A stretch of 64,000 nt of DNA, taken from NCBI GenBank assembly GCA_951800675.1, contig CATOKC010000001.1, positions 1 to 64,000 on the forward strand, given 5' to 3'. The notes beneath the pieces are model-generated. The model saw only the letters and a program-made list of their open reading frames with translations, had not been told where the DNA came from and ran no database searches. The position numbers and the translations under genes are program-made. How positions within the stretch are numbered: the stretch's first letter is position 1; each line of letters begins with the position of its first letter. The DNA comes from an uncultured Oscillibacter sp. (GTDB taxonomy: Bacteria > Bacillota_A > Clostridia > Oscillospirales > Oscillospiraceae). This document shows positions 8,173 to 16,444 of the stretch, piece by piece.

Positions 8173-8628
8173 TCAGGCGCGCTTCCGGGCCCTCCAAACC
8201 TGTGCCAGAATGTCTTTCAGCACCAAAAACGCATCCAGCTCATTGTAGCCGCGGGTCCTTTTCAGCTCCTCCAGCAGCCGCTCCAGCTCCGCCGCGTAAG
8301 GGGCGGCGTCCACCTGGGACTGGTATTGGGCCAGAACAGGGTACTTTTTGCTCCACGCCTTGGTCCAGTCGATTTTGTCCGAGACCTCCTCCCGGGTGCG
8401 GTCGATGACCTCCTGAATCTCCTGGACCTCCAGGTCGAAGGCGATCAGCTCATCCAGGGTCAGGCCGTAAAGCATCGCCAGGTGCTTGGACTGGCGGATG
8501 TCCGGCAGGGTTTCATCCGTCTCCCATTTGGAGATGGTCTGGCGGCTCACCCCCAGCTTTTCCGCCACGGCCTCCTGGGACAGGCCCTTCTTCTTCCGGG
8601 CGTCGGACAGATTGCTTCCCAAACTCAT
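8173..8628 (-). CDS. XRE-family helix-turn-helix regulator
   Basis: 151 residues. The N-terminal HTH reads LSDARKKKGLSQEAVAEKLG then VSRQTISKWETDETLPDI, a classic lambda-repressor-like domain. The C-terminal ~80 residues are helical and charged (LEVQEIQEVIDRTREEV; ELERLLEELKRTRG), probably for dimerisation. The ATG at 8628 has AGGAGG 8 bases upstream, and TATAAT at about 8655-8660 on the minus strand could be its -10. Longer upstream frames have no coding character. Divergent from the HAD gene. Target unknown. Confidence 0.85.
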   Translation of the reverse strand: MSLGSNLSDARKKKGLSQEAVAEKLGVSRQTISKWETDETLPDIRQSKHLAMLYGLTLDELIAFDLEVQEIQEVIDRTREEVSDKIDWTKAWSKKYPVLAQYQSQVDAAPYAAELERLLEELKRTRGYNELDAFLVLKDILAQVWRARKRA

Positions 8629-8745
8629 TCTGTGACCTCCTGTATTGGATTTGACTCTATTATAGAGGGTTTTCCCGGAGAACGCCAGCGGCGTTTCCTT
8701 GCGCTTCCGCACGGATTCTTGACGGGGGGACGGTAAAATTGGGGC

Positions 8746-8774
8746 TTGACCGTCGCCTGGGGATGGGGTACACT
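8746..8774 (+). promoter_or_regulatory. Promoter of the HAD phosphatase gene, flanked by direct repeats
   Basis: TTGACC at 8746-8751, 17-bp spacer, TACACT at 8769-8774. GGACGGTAAA occurs at 8728-8737 and again at 8776-8785, flanking the promoter on both sides. Confidence 0.55.
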
Positions 8775-8904
8775 TGGACGGTAAAGCGCCACAGCGCAGA
8801 AACAGGAGCATGAAAACGAAGTATTCCCGGCGGCGCTCCTTGCTACAGCTCCACCGCCCGCGTTTCTTGAATGTTGCCTGATATAGAAAGAAGGAACTCC
8901 ACCC

Positions 8905-9675
8905 ATGATCCGCCTCATCGCCAGTGACATTGACGGGACCCTGCTCCAAAACGGAGCCACGGAGATTCCCCCGGAGATCTTTGACCACATCCACCGCCTG
9001 GAGAAAAAGGGCATCCTCTTCTGCCCCGCCAGCGGACGGCAGTACACCAGCCTCCGGCGGCTCTTCGCCCCGGTGGCGGACCAAGTGCCCTTCCTCTGCG
9101 AGAACGGCGCGGTGGTCTACGGCCCCGGAAGCCCTGGACCCATTTTAAGCAAGACCGTCATGGACCGCCGCCTCGCCGAGGAGCTGTGCGGGGAGATTCT
9201 GGCCCTGCCGGAGACGGAGGTGCTGATCTCCGGCGCCGACGTCAGCTACCTCTGCCCCAAGACCCCGGACCTGGAGGACCAGATCCGCTGGTTCCTGGGC
9301 AACCGCACCGCCGTCCTCCCCGCCCCGGCGGACGTGCCGGAGGACATCATCAAGGTCTCCGCCTACTGCCCCAAGGGCGTTGAAGCCGCCAAGGCCGCCC
9401 TGTTCCCCAAATGGGAGGGGCACTTCCGCTGCGCCGTGGCCGGAGAGGTCTGGGTGGACTTCACCCTGGCGGACAAGGGCCTGGGCGTTTCCCGGCTCTG
9501 CGAGGCCCTGGGCCTGCGGCTGGAGGAGGTCATGGCCTTCGGGGACAACTACAACGACGTTTCCATGCTGGAGCGGGCGGGCCGCCCTTACCTGATGGAG
9601 GGCGCCGCGCCGGAGCTCCGGGCCCGCTTCTCCACCCGCTGCCGCGCTGTAGCGGAGGTGCTGGAGACCCTGTGA
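8905..9675 (+). CDS. HAD-superfamily (Cof-type, IIB) phosphatase
   Basis: 256 residues, cytosolic. Motif I is SDIDGTLL with the nucleophile Asp near residue 8. Motif II is ASGRQY. Motif III/IV is KGLGVSRLCEALG then GDNYNDVSML. The type IIB cap lies between them. Such enzymes dephosphorylate sugar phosphates, flavin or pyridoxal phosphates; the sequence alone does not fix the substrate. Preceded by AGAAAGAAGGA. Monocistronic as far as can be seen. Confidence 0.9.
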   Translation: MIRLIASDIDGTLLQNGATEIPPEIFDHIHRLEKKGILFCPASGRQYTSLRRLFAPVADQVPFLCENGAVVYGPGSPGPILSKTVMDRRLAEELCGEILALPETEVLISGADVSYLCPKTPDLEDQIRWFLGNRTAVLPAPADVPEDIIKVSAYCPKGVEAAKAALFPKWEGHFRCAVAGEVWVDFTLADKGLGVSRLCEALGLRLEEVMAFGDNYNDVSMLERAGRPYLMEGAAPELRARFSTRCRAVAEVLETL

Positions 9676-9751
9676 CACGGACAGCGTTCCTCCAAAATTT
9701 GAACGGTTCCTTAATTTTTGTCATTTTTGTTACTTTTTTGCCTCGTCCGCC

Positions 9752-9846
9752 TTTACAAGGCGGGCGAAATTCTTTATAATAAATGTCTGCCAAATCCGCC
9801 CAGCGGCGGCGCACATCACATACGGAAGGCGATCCCAGATCGCCTT
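9752..9846 (+). promoter_or_regulatory. oppA-type promoter and leader hairpin
   Basis: TTTACA at 9752-9757, 17-bp spacer, TATAAT at 9775-9780. In the leader, AAGGCGATC (9826-9834) pairs perfectly with GATCGCCTT (9838-9846), ending two bases before the ribosome site TGGAGG. The stem could affect initiation. Confidence 0.65.
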
Positions 9847-9856
9847 TGGAGGTTTT

Positions 9857-11521
9857 ATGAAACAGCTCATCAAGCGCCTGGCGGCTCTGCTGCTGCCGGG
9901 AGCGCTTTGCCTGTCCCTGCTGTCTGGCTGCGCCAAGGACGGCGAAGGTCTGGCCCTGTCCGTCTGTACCGGGGCCGCCCCGGAATCCCTGGACCCCATC
10001 TACGCCGAGGACGTGGGCGGGCAGACCATCCTGGCCCATCTCTATGAAAATCTTATGCGGGTGACGGCGGACAGCACGGGAAAAACCAGCGTCCTCCCCG
10101 GCATGGCCAAAAGCGTGGACCAGGAGGAGGAGACCAAGGAGGGCGCCATCACCGTCACCTATACCTTCCGCCTCCGCAGCGCCCGCTGGTCCGACGGGCA
10201 GCCCGTCACCGCCGGGGATTTCGTCTACGCCTGGCAGCGCCTGGCGAACCCCGCCACCGGCTCCCGGTACGCGGACCTGCTGTCCGTGGTCAAGGGCTAT
10301 CAGGAGGCCCGGGCCACCAAGGACATGAGCCTGCTCGAAGTAACGGCCAAAAATGACAATACCCTGGTGGTGGTGCTGAACGGGCGCTACGACTGGTTTT
10401 TAAAGGAGGTCTGCACCTCCCCCGCCGCCATGCCCCTGCGTCAGGACGTGGTGCAGAAGCTGAAGGCCGCCTCCGGCGACAAATCCTGGTGGGAAGGCGA
10501 TCCCACCCAACTAGTGACCAACGGTCCCTATACCGTCGCCTCTTTAGAGGAGGGCCGCCTCCTCCAATTGGCCGTTAATGACCGCTACTACGCCGCTCAA
10601 CCGGGGCCCCAGAGCGTCACCTTCCACTTTGCCGGTTCGCCGGAGGAGGCCTGGTCCCTCTATGAGAGCAAAACCGTGGACGCCGTGTGGCCCCTGCCAG
10701 ACGTACGGCTGACGGAGCTGGCGGCGGACCCGGAGTGGACCCCCCTGCCGGAGCTCGCCACCTATACCGCCCTGTTCAACTGCGCCGCGGAACCCTTCAG
10801 TGATCCCACCCTCCGGAAGGCCATGAGCCTGGCCATCGACCGAAACGCCCTGGCCCAGGCGGCGGGGGCGGCGGCCCTGCCGGCGGAGGGCGTGGTCCCC
10901 CCCGGCGTGCCGGAGAATGAGGAGGGAGATTTCCGGTCTCTCAGCACTCCCCTGCTGGACAACGCGCCGGAGAGCTATGAGGAGCGCTGCCAACAGGCCC
11001 GAACTCTGCTGGACGAGGCCGGGTACAACAGCGGCGCGGACCTGGGAGAGCTGGAGTTCTTATACCTGAAAAACGATGTAAACGACGCCGTGGCCCAGCT
11101 TCTCTGCCAGCAATGGCAGGAGGTTTTAGGGGTTCAGGCAACGCCCATGGGGCTGACAGAGCGAAATTTGATGTCTGCCCTGCGCGGCGGAGAGTACACC
11201 CTGGCGGGCCGGACCCTCACCGCTTCCGCCAACGACGCGGAGTGCTTTTTGATGTCCTGGACCTCCGAGAGCCGGGAAAACCTGGTCCGCTACGAGAGCA
11301 CCGCCTATGATACGCTGATGAAAATTGTCGCCGGAGCCGCTGACGGCACCGCCCGGATGGGCTGCCTTCACGACTCCGAGGCGTTGCTGCTGATGAATCA
11401 CGCGTTGGCTCCCCTCTACACCAAGGGCACCGATTGGGAACTGCGGGAAACCTTCACCGGAGCCTTCCGGGACCCAAGGGGCTGGTTCAGTTTCGCCAGC
11501 GTGGTGAGCAGGCCGGTGTAA
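9857..11521 (+). CDS. Peptide ABC transporter substrate-binding lipoprotein (OppA-like)
   Basis: 554 residues, a usual length for solute-binding family 5. Lipobox LLSGC with Cys25 for membrane anchoring. The family pattern is clear: APESLDPIYAEDVGG near the start, then a segment with W-S-D-G-Q-P-V-T-A-G-D-F-V-Y-A-W-Q-R-L and later LRKAMSLAIDRNAL. It binds oligopeptides outside the cell. No permease or ATPase is next to it, so it must work with a transporter encoded elsewhere or act as an orphan receptor. It has its own strong promoter. Confidence 0.9.
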   Translation: MKQLIKRLAALLLPGALCLSLLSGCAKDGEGLALSVCTGAAPESLDPIYAEDVGGQTILAHLYENLMRVTADSTGKTSVLPGMAKSVDQEEETKEGAITVTYTFRLRSARWSDGQPVTAGDFVYAWQRLANPATGSRYADLLSVVKGYQEARATKDMSLLEVTAKNDNTLVVVLNGRYDWFLKEVCTSPAAMPLRQDVVQKLKAASGDKSWWEGDPTQLVTNGPYTVASLEEGRLLQLAVNDRYYAAQPGPQSVTFHFAGSPEEAWSLYESKTVDAVWPLPDVRLTELAADPEWTPLPELATYTALFNCAAEPFSDPTLRKAMSLAIDRNALAQAAGAAALPAEGVVPPGVPENEEGDFRSLSTPLLDNAPESYEERCQQARTLLDEAGYNSGADLGELEFLYLKNDVNDAVAQLLCQQWQEVLGVQATPMGLTERNLMSALRGGEYTLAGRTLTASANDAECFLMSWTSESRENLVRYESTAYDTLMKIVAGAADGTARMGCLHDSEALLLMNHALAPLYTKGTDWELRETFTGAFRDPRGWFSFASVVSRPV

Positions 11522-11679
11522 TGGCGGAGACTTCTTTCGGGCCAGCCTTTATTCTAGCGGAAGCGTGAGGCCCGATTTGGTGTAAACGCAAGACGTTTTG
11601 CAAACCATTCGGCATATTTCCCCAACTGTTTGCCAGGGAGCGCAACTGGAAGGAACCGGGAAACCGCTTCCTTCCCCTC

Positions 11680-11708
11680 TGGACATTCACGAAGCGCTGT
11701 GCTATGAT
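11680..11708 (+). promoter_or_regulatory. Promoter of the Bax-inhibitor-1 gene
   Basis: TGGACA at 11680-11685, 17-bp spacer, TATGAT at 11703-11708, 29 bp before the ATG. The remaining ~160 bases back to oppA contain no gene I can see. Confidence 0.6.
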
Positions 11709-11736
11709 GTAGGAAACCAAAAAGGAGGAACCCTTT

Positions 11737-12459
11737 ATGCAGTTAAACGGAATGGAATACAACGATTATAACGGCCAAAGTCTTGGAACCTATACCGGAG
11801 AATCCATCGGCCTTTACACCGCCAAGGCTTTCTTCTGGATGTTTCTGGGGCTGCTGACTACCTTCGGCGTGGCCTTCTTTGGTTACGCCACCGGAAGCAT
11901 CCTTTACGTATTCGCCATCCCCTATTTCCACATTGTCCTGCTGGTGATACAGCTGGGCGTGGTGTTCTTCCTCTCCGCCCGGCTCCACAAGCTTCGGGTT
12001 GGAACCGCTAGGGCGCTGTTTTTCGTCTACGCGGCGGTAACCGGCGTGGTCTTTTCCGCCTACTTTCTAATTTTCAGCATGCTGAGCCTGATCCTGGTCT
12101 TTGCTATGACGGCGGTCTACTTCGGCGTTATGGCCCTGTATGGTTACCGCACCCAGACGGACCTCACCCGTCTGCGGCCCATTCTGGTGGGCGGGCTGAT
12201 TTTCCTGATTGTCTGCGGCCTGCTGTCCATGTTCCTCCCCCTGGGGATGGCGGACCGGGTGATTTGCCTTGTCGGCGTGGCTATATTCCTAGGCTTTACC
12301 GCTTACGATACCCAGAAAATCAAGGCCTTCTACACCGCCTATCAGGGTGACCAGGCCATGCTGGAGCGGGCGTCCATCTATTCCGCCCTGGAGCTGTATC
12401 TGGACTTCATCAACCTGTTCTTGTATCTCCTGCGCTTCTTGGGAAAGAGCAAGAAGTAA
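11737..12459 (+). CDS. Bax inhibitor-1 / YccA family membrane protein
   Basis: 240 residues with about seven hydrophobic helices. The C-terminal family signature is clear: ALELYLDFINLFLYLLRFLG, plus GFTAYDTQKIK before it, containing the Asp pair linked to pH-gated Ca2+ leak in the BsYetJ structure. Located in the cytoplasmic membrane. Physiological role in bacteria is uncertain. Strong AAAGGAGG site 6-7 bases before the ATG. Confidence 0.9.
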   Translation: MQLNGMEYNDYNGQSLGTYTGESIGLYTAKAFFWMFLGLLTTFGVAFFGYATGSILYVFAIPYFHIVLLVIQLGVVFFLSARLHKLRVGTARALFFVYAAVTGVVFSAYFLIFSMLSLILVFAMTAVYFGVMALYGYRTQTDLTRLRPILVGGLIFLIVCGLLSMFLPLGMADRVICLVGVAIFLGFTAYDTQKIKAFYTAYQGDQAMLERASIYSALELYLDFINLFLYLLRFLGKSKK

Positions 12460-12524
12460 CCACGGTGTAGCGGGAAGCCCCCCAGAGGGCTGATACCGCT
12501 TAAACCACATTTTAATTGTGTCTG

Positions 12525-12567
12525 AAAAAGCATCCATCCTGTGCGAAGCGGGGTGGATGCTTTTTTC
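12525..12567 (+). terminator. Intrinsic terminator
   Basis: AAAAGCATCCATCC pairs with GGGTGGATGCTTTT, followed by T residues. It ends the Bax-inhibitor-1 transcript. Confidence 0.75.
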
Positions 12568-12659
12568 TACGGGGAACTCCCCGCGGCCCCAGAAGCAGGG
12601 AAGGGGGGGCGGCCGATTCCAGCGGGTTGAAAGCTTTGACATTTGGCCGCCGCCTAAGC

Positions 12660-12688
12660 TTGCGGCACAGAAAAATTCATGGTATCAT
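12660..12688 (+). promoter_or_regulatory. Promoter of the dGTPase gene
   Basis: TTGCGG at 12660-12665, 17-bp spacer, TATCAT at 12683-12688, 60 bp before the ATG. Confidence 0.5.
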
Positions 12689-12747
12689 ACGTTTATCAAT
12701 TTAAACTCATCCGATCAGCGCTGATTATAAAAAGGAGTGAAGTTTTC

Positions 12748-14217
12748 ATGGAGTGGGAATCCCTGTTAGCAACCAATAAGCTGGGCCCGGAAGCCAAAGA
12801 ACCGGATGCCTGGGCAAGCTATCCCATCAATGCGTTTGAAAAAGACTATAACAAAATTGTTTCCAGCGCCGCTTTCCGTAGAATCCAGGATAAAACCCAG
12901 GTATTTCCCTTGGATAAAAGTGATTTTATTCGCACGCGGCTTACCCATTCCATTGAGGTGTCCACAATCGCACGGCAATTGGGCATCATGATATCAAAAA
13001 ACGAAACCAATTATATAAAAAGAGAAGTATCGAACTCCGCGGAGGATATTTCTTCCGTCTTATTATGCGCGGGGCTTTTACACGATTTGGGCAATCCCCC
13101 TTTCGGACATTTTGGGGAAACTGTGATTGGCGAGTGGTTTCAAAACAATCTTGGTAAAATTCTGTATCGCTCAAATCAGGATACGCGTCCTGACCAGCTT
13201 CGCACACTCCGCGGGATACTGTCCGCGCAAATGGCCGCTGACCTGGAGAACTTTTAAGGCAACGCCCAGGCCTTGCGCTTACTTTCCAAAGCCCGTCACG
13301 GCTCCAATATCAATGTTTCCATTTCAGTGATCAGCACGCTGATGAAATATCCAACAAACTCCCTTTCCTTCTGCCAGACTGCCCCCGATGTAGCCGCGCA
13401 CAAAATGGGATACTATTTCTCGGAGCAGGAAAGCTATCAGCAAATTGCCGATACGCTGGGAACGAAGCGGCCGGACGGGCATATCTGCCGTCATCCGCTG
13501 GCGTTCTTCCTGGAGGCGGCGGATGACATCGCCTATGCCACAGCGGATTTGGAGGACGCCTTTAAAAAGAGGCTCTTCAGCCTCCAGGAATTTATTGAGT
13601 ATTTTGAAAGCCAATACGATCATGCGCGGATAGACCCCCTCATAGGCCAAAAATACCACTCAAAGGAATACTATTCCAACAAGCTGATTGAACAGTTTAA
13701 AGAGTATGAGGGTATTTCAGAGGATGAAAAATTCCACCAGTGGATTCACTATACCAGGCGGTGGCTCATGCACAACGCCACATACCGCTTTTCCAAGGAG
13801 TACAAGCGCATTATGAGCGGCCAATTCCAAGAGGAGCTTTTCAGCAACGTAAACCACACGATTACCATGAAAATATTGAAGAAGGCCATGGGGGAGTTCG
13901 TTTATAATTCTCCCGGAATCCTGCGGCTGGAGCTCTCCGCGCAGACCATTCTCTCGTTTCTTCTGGATAAATTTGTACATGCCGTCTTATACTTTGGCTG
14001 CGAGGATGATACCTATCAATTGACGCAGGCCGACAAGAAATGTCTGCACTTGATTTCCAACAATTACAAGGAGGATTACCAGAAAGAAATAAAAGGCCAT
14101 GAGGACGACGAGGCCTATTGTCTGTACATGCGGCTGCTAATGGTAACGGACTATATCAGCGGCATGACGGACTCCTTCGCCCGGACCCTCTATCGGGAGT
14201 TAAGCGGAATTGAATAG
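12748..14217 (+). pseudogene. dgt: dGTP triphosphohydrolase (E. coli Dgt type), interrupted by one TAA
   Basis: The two halves form one 489-codon frame broken only by TAA at 13255-13257. Upstream lie the HD-domain residues (RRIQDKTQVFPL, RLTHSIEVSTIAR, LLHDLGNPPFGH). Downstream the frame resumes with GNAQALRLLSK, where family members read F-E-G-N-A-Q-A-L-R, so a GAA-to-TAA change is likely (inference). It continues to the natural end (VTDYISGMTDSFA). The enzyme cuts dGTP to deoxyguanosine and triphosphate; relatives act in dNTP balance and phage defence. The locus is more AT-rich than its neighbours, which hints at acquisition. A 169-residue N-terminal product is all that is expected without readthrough. 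Confidence 0.85.
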
Positions 14218-14294
14218 AGAAAAACACGAAGTCGCCCTGTTCTTCAAATATTATCAAGACTCATTCTCTCAATAAAAAGCCACGCAGAAAAGGA

Positions 14295-14323
14295 TGCCGG
14301 GGAGCAGATTTCCGCTCCCCGGC
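14295..14323. other. GC-rich hairpin after dgt
   Basis: TGCCGGGGAGC pairs with GCTCCCCGGCA. There is no clear T run, so it is only a possible terminator. It lies in the 258-bp gap between dgt and vanR, which otherwise holds the vanR promoter. Confidence 0.4.
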
Positions 14324-14377
14324 ACCTTGGTATCTCCGAGCCATTAAAAACACATCATCTGCCCCGGCAAACAGCGG

Positions 14378-14443
14378 CTTAGGAAAGCCTTCATCGTTTC
14401 TTAAGGAAAGAACAACAAACTGGGAACGACTTTTTGCTACAAT
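14378..14443 (+). promoter_or_regulatory. vanR promoter with putative VanR direct repeat
   Basis: TACAAT at 14438-14443 is the likely -10, with no good -35. Starting exactly 60 bp before it, at 14378, is CTTAGGAAA, followed at 11-bp phase by CTT-C-ATC-G-TT. A third related motif, CTTAAGGAAAG, starts at 14400. The same arrangement recurs before the C39 peptidase gene. Eleven-bp phased direct repeats are how OmpR/PhoB-class regulators such as VanR bind, so autoregulation is inferred. Confidence 0.55.
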
Positions 14444-14475
14444 GAAATAGAATGGAGCCGAAAAGGAGGATGCCT

Positions 14476-15195
14476 ATGTCCCACAAGATTTTGGTCGTCG
14501 ACGACGAAGCCGAGATTGCGGACCTGATCGAGACCTATCTGGCAGATGAAAACTACACCATTTTTAAGTTCTACGCAGCGAAGGATGCCCTGGCGTGTAT
14601 CGAAACCACGGACCTGGACCTGGCCATCCTGGACGTGATGCTGCCGGATATCGACGGCTTCGCCCTGTGCAAAAAAATCCGGGAAAAGCACACCTGGCCC
14701 ATCATCATGCTGACGGCCAAGGACGCCGAAACCGATAAAATCACCGGCTTGACCCTGGGGGCCGACGACTATGTGACCAAGCCCTTCCGCCCCCTGGAGC
14801 TGGCGGCTCGAGTAAAATCCCAGCTGCGCCGCTATAAAAAGTACAACCCCGCCCACGCCGGGAGCGCCAGGCCGGTCCCCCCGGCGGATACGCTGACTCA
14901 CGGTGATCTGGTGATGGACAAGAAAGCCCACGCCTGTTCCCTGAACGGCGAACCGATCGAGCTGACTCCCACGGAGTTTTCCATCCTCCGCATCCTTTTG
15001 GAAAACCGTGGAACTGCCGTCAGCGCCGAGGAGCTGTTCCATCAAATCTGGCGGGACGAGTATTACAGCAAATCCAACAACACCATTACGGTTCACATTC
15101 GGCATCTGCGGGAGAAGCTGGGAGACCGTACGGACAAGCCAAAATACATCAAAACGGTATGGGGAGTGGGGTATAAAATTGAAAACCAACCGTAA
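14476..15195 (+). CDS. vanR: VanR-type OmpR-family response regulator
   Basis: 239 residues. Receiver domain with acidic pair Asp9/Asp10, phosphoacceptor Asp53 (LDVMLPD) and Lys102 (VTKPF). The C-terminal winged helix ends NTITVHIRHLREKLG then YIKTVWGVGYKIE. The start at 14476 is preferred over 14452 and 14470 because AAGGAGG at 14463-14469 is correctly spaced for it. In vanG clusters VanR activates the resistance genes on cell-wall stress. Downstream genes (VanS, ligase, racemase) support this assignment rather than a generic regulator. Confidence 0.88.
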   Translation: MSHKILVVDDEAEIADLIETYLADENYTIFKFYAAKDALACIETTDLDLAILDVMLPDIDGFALCKKIREKHTWPIIMLTAKDAETDKITGLTLGADDYVTKPFRPLELAARVKSQLRRYKKYNPAHAGSARPVPPADTLTHGDLVMDKKAHACSLNGEPIELTPTEFSILRILLENRGTAVSAEELFHQIWRDEYYSKSNNTITVHIRHLREKLGDRTDKPKYIKTVWGVGYKIENQP

Positions 15196-16309
15196 GGACG
15201 AGTATTGGGCCTTCCAATTGAAGCTCATGCGGCGGGTCTGCGGCGGCGCCGCCCTCTCCGTCCTGATCGTCATGGGGCTGTACCTGCTGTTCTGGAAGAG
15301 GCGCATGGGGAATTGGATTGTCTGGTTTTTGCGAAACGTCATGAGCATGGACCATCAAGCCGCCTATTACTTTTACAGCGATCACTTCCGGGGCAACAAG
15401 GACCGCTTTTTCATCGCGGCCATCCTGCTGGTATTTGCCCTGCTGCTGTGGCAGATTTTCCACTGGATGACCCGCTATTTCAGCGAGATTAACCAGGGGA
15501 TTGAATCCCTGCTGGCGGACGATGGGATCCAAATCCGCCTCTCAAAGGAGATGCTGCCCTTTGAGCGGAAGTTGAACGCCGTGAAGCGGACGCTGGCGGA
15601 GCAAAAGGAGGAAACCGCTCAGGCGGAGCGGCGGAAGGACGAGCTGGTCATGTATCTGGCCCATGACATCCGCACGCCGCTGACCTCGGTCATCGGCTAT
15701 CTGAGCCTTCTGGAGGAGGAACCAAACAGCCCGCCGGAGCAGCGGGCCAAGCGGGTGCGCATCGCCCTGGACAAGGCTTACCGATTGGAAACAATGATGA
15801 ATGAATTTTTCGAAATCACTCGGTATAACTCCCAGCAGATCGCCTTGTCCAAGGAGCCTGTGGACCTCTATTACCTGCTGGTGCAGCTGGCGGACGAGCT
15901 GACGCCGCTGCTGGCGGAACGGGGCAACTGGGTGGTTTTGCAAATGGACGAGGACCTGACGGTCCGGGGTGACGCCGAGAAGCTGGCCCGGGTGTTCGGC
16001 AACATCCTGAAAAACGCGGCGGCCTACAGCGACCCCCATACGGAAATCACGGTTTCCGCCGGGAATGTGGAGGGGGACGTGGTAATCCGTTTCCGAAACT
16101 GCGGGGAGGACATTCCGCCGGAGAAGCTGGAGGCGGTGTTCGACAAATTCTGCCGCCTGGACCAGGCCCGCTCCACCGGCACAGGCGGCACCGGCCTGGG
16201 GCTGGCCATCGCGAAGGAGATCGTCAGCCTCCACGGCGGAATCATCCGCGCCTTCAGCGGGGACCACACGGTTACCTTTATGGTCCGGCTACCCGGAATG
16301 GAATCATAA
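15179..16309 (+). CDS. vanS: VanS-type sensor histidine kinase
   Basis: 376 residues, starting at a TTG that overlaps the end of vanR by 17 bp; the first in-frame ATG (15227) would cut into the N-terminal region. Two membrane helices (about residues 20-38 and 76-97) flank a ~40-residue external loop. Then come the H-box YLAHDIRTPLTS (His162), N-box NILKNAAAYSD, DKFCRLD and G-box GTGGTGLGLAIAKE. The very short sensor loop is typical of VanSG/VanSC-type kinases, which may sense the antibiotic or wall precursors in the membrane. It phosphorylates VanR. Confidence 0.88.
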   Translation: MKTNRKDEYWAFQLKLMRRVCGGAALSVLIVMGLYLLFWKRRMGNWIVWFLRNVMSMDHQAAYYFYSDHFRGNKDRFFIAAILLVFALLLWQIFHWMTRYFSEINQGIESLLADDGIQIRLSKEMLPFERKLNAVKRTLAEQKEETAQAERRKDELVMYLAHDIRTPLTSVIGYLSLLEEEPNSPPEQRAKRVRIALDKAYRLETMMNEFFEITRYNSQQIALSKEPVDLYYLLVQLADELTPLLAERGNWVVLQMDEDLTVRGDAEKLARVFGNILKNAAAYSDPHTEITVSAGNVEGDVVIRFRNCGEDIPPEKLEAVFDKFCRLDQARSTGTGGTGLGLAIAKEIVSLHGGIIRAFSGDHTVTFMVRLPGMES

Positions 16310-16323
16310 AATCTCTGCTGTTT

Positions 16324-16389
16324 CTTAGGAAAATCTTAATCATTCGGCACCTTTCTCTTAAAGCATCCGGCGCTTCTGTTTGGTAGAAT
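16324..16389 (+). promoter_or_regulatory. Promoter of the C39 peptidase-vanG-vanT operon with putative VanR site
   Basis: TAGAAT at 16384-16389 is the likely -10. Exactly 60 bp upstream, at 16324, begins CTTAGGAAA, followed at 11-bp phase by CTT-A-ATC-A-TT. Over 21 positions this matches the vanR upstream element at 17. The equal distance from both -10 boxes argues for one activator, presumably VanR (inference). Confidence 0.6.
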
Positions 16390-16411
16390 CAAACCCAACA
16401 GAAGCGCTTTT
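16370..16411 (+). terminator. vanRS terminator enclosing the next promoter's -10
   Basis: GCGCTTCTGTT (16370-16380) pairs perfectly with AACAGAAGCGC (16397-16407), followed by TTTT. Read-through from vanS would form the hairpin. RNA started from the TAGAAT in its loop contains only the 3' arm and would escape. Confidence 0.65.
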
Positions 16412-16444
16412 CCATTTACCAAAGAATCAGAAAGGAATCTTACG

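Noticed and set aside
15227..16309. ATG start for vanS
   Set aside because: It would remove part of the N-terminal segment; the TTG at 15179 overlapping vanR is more consistent with vanRS organisation.
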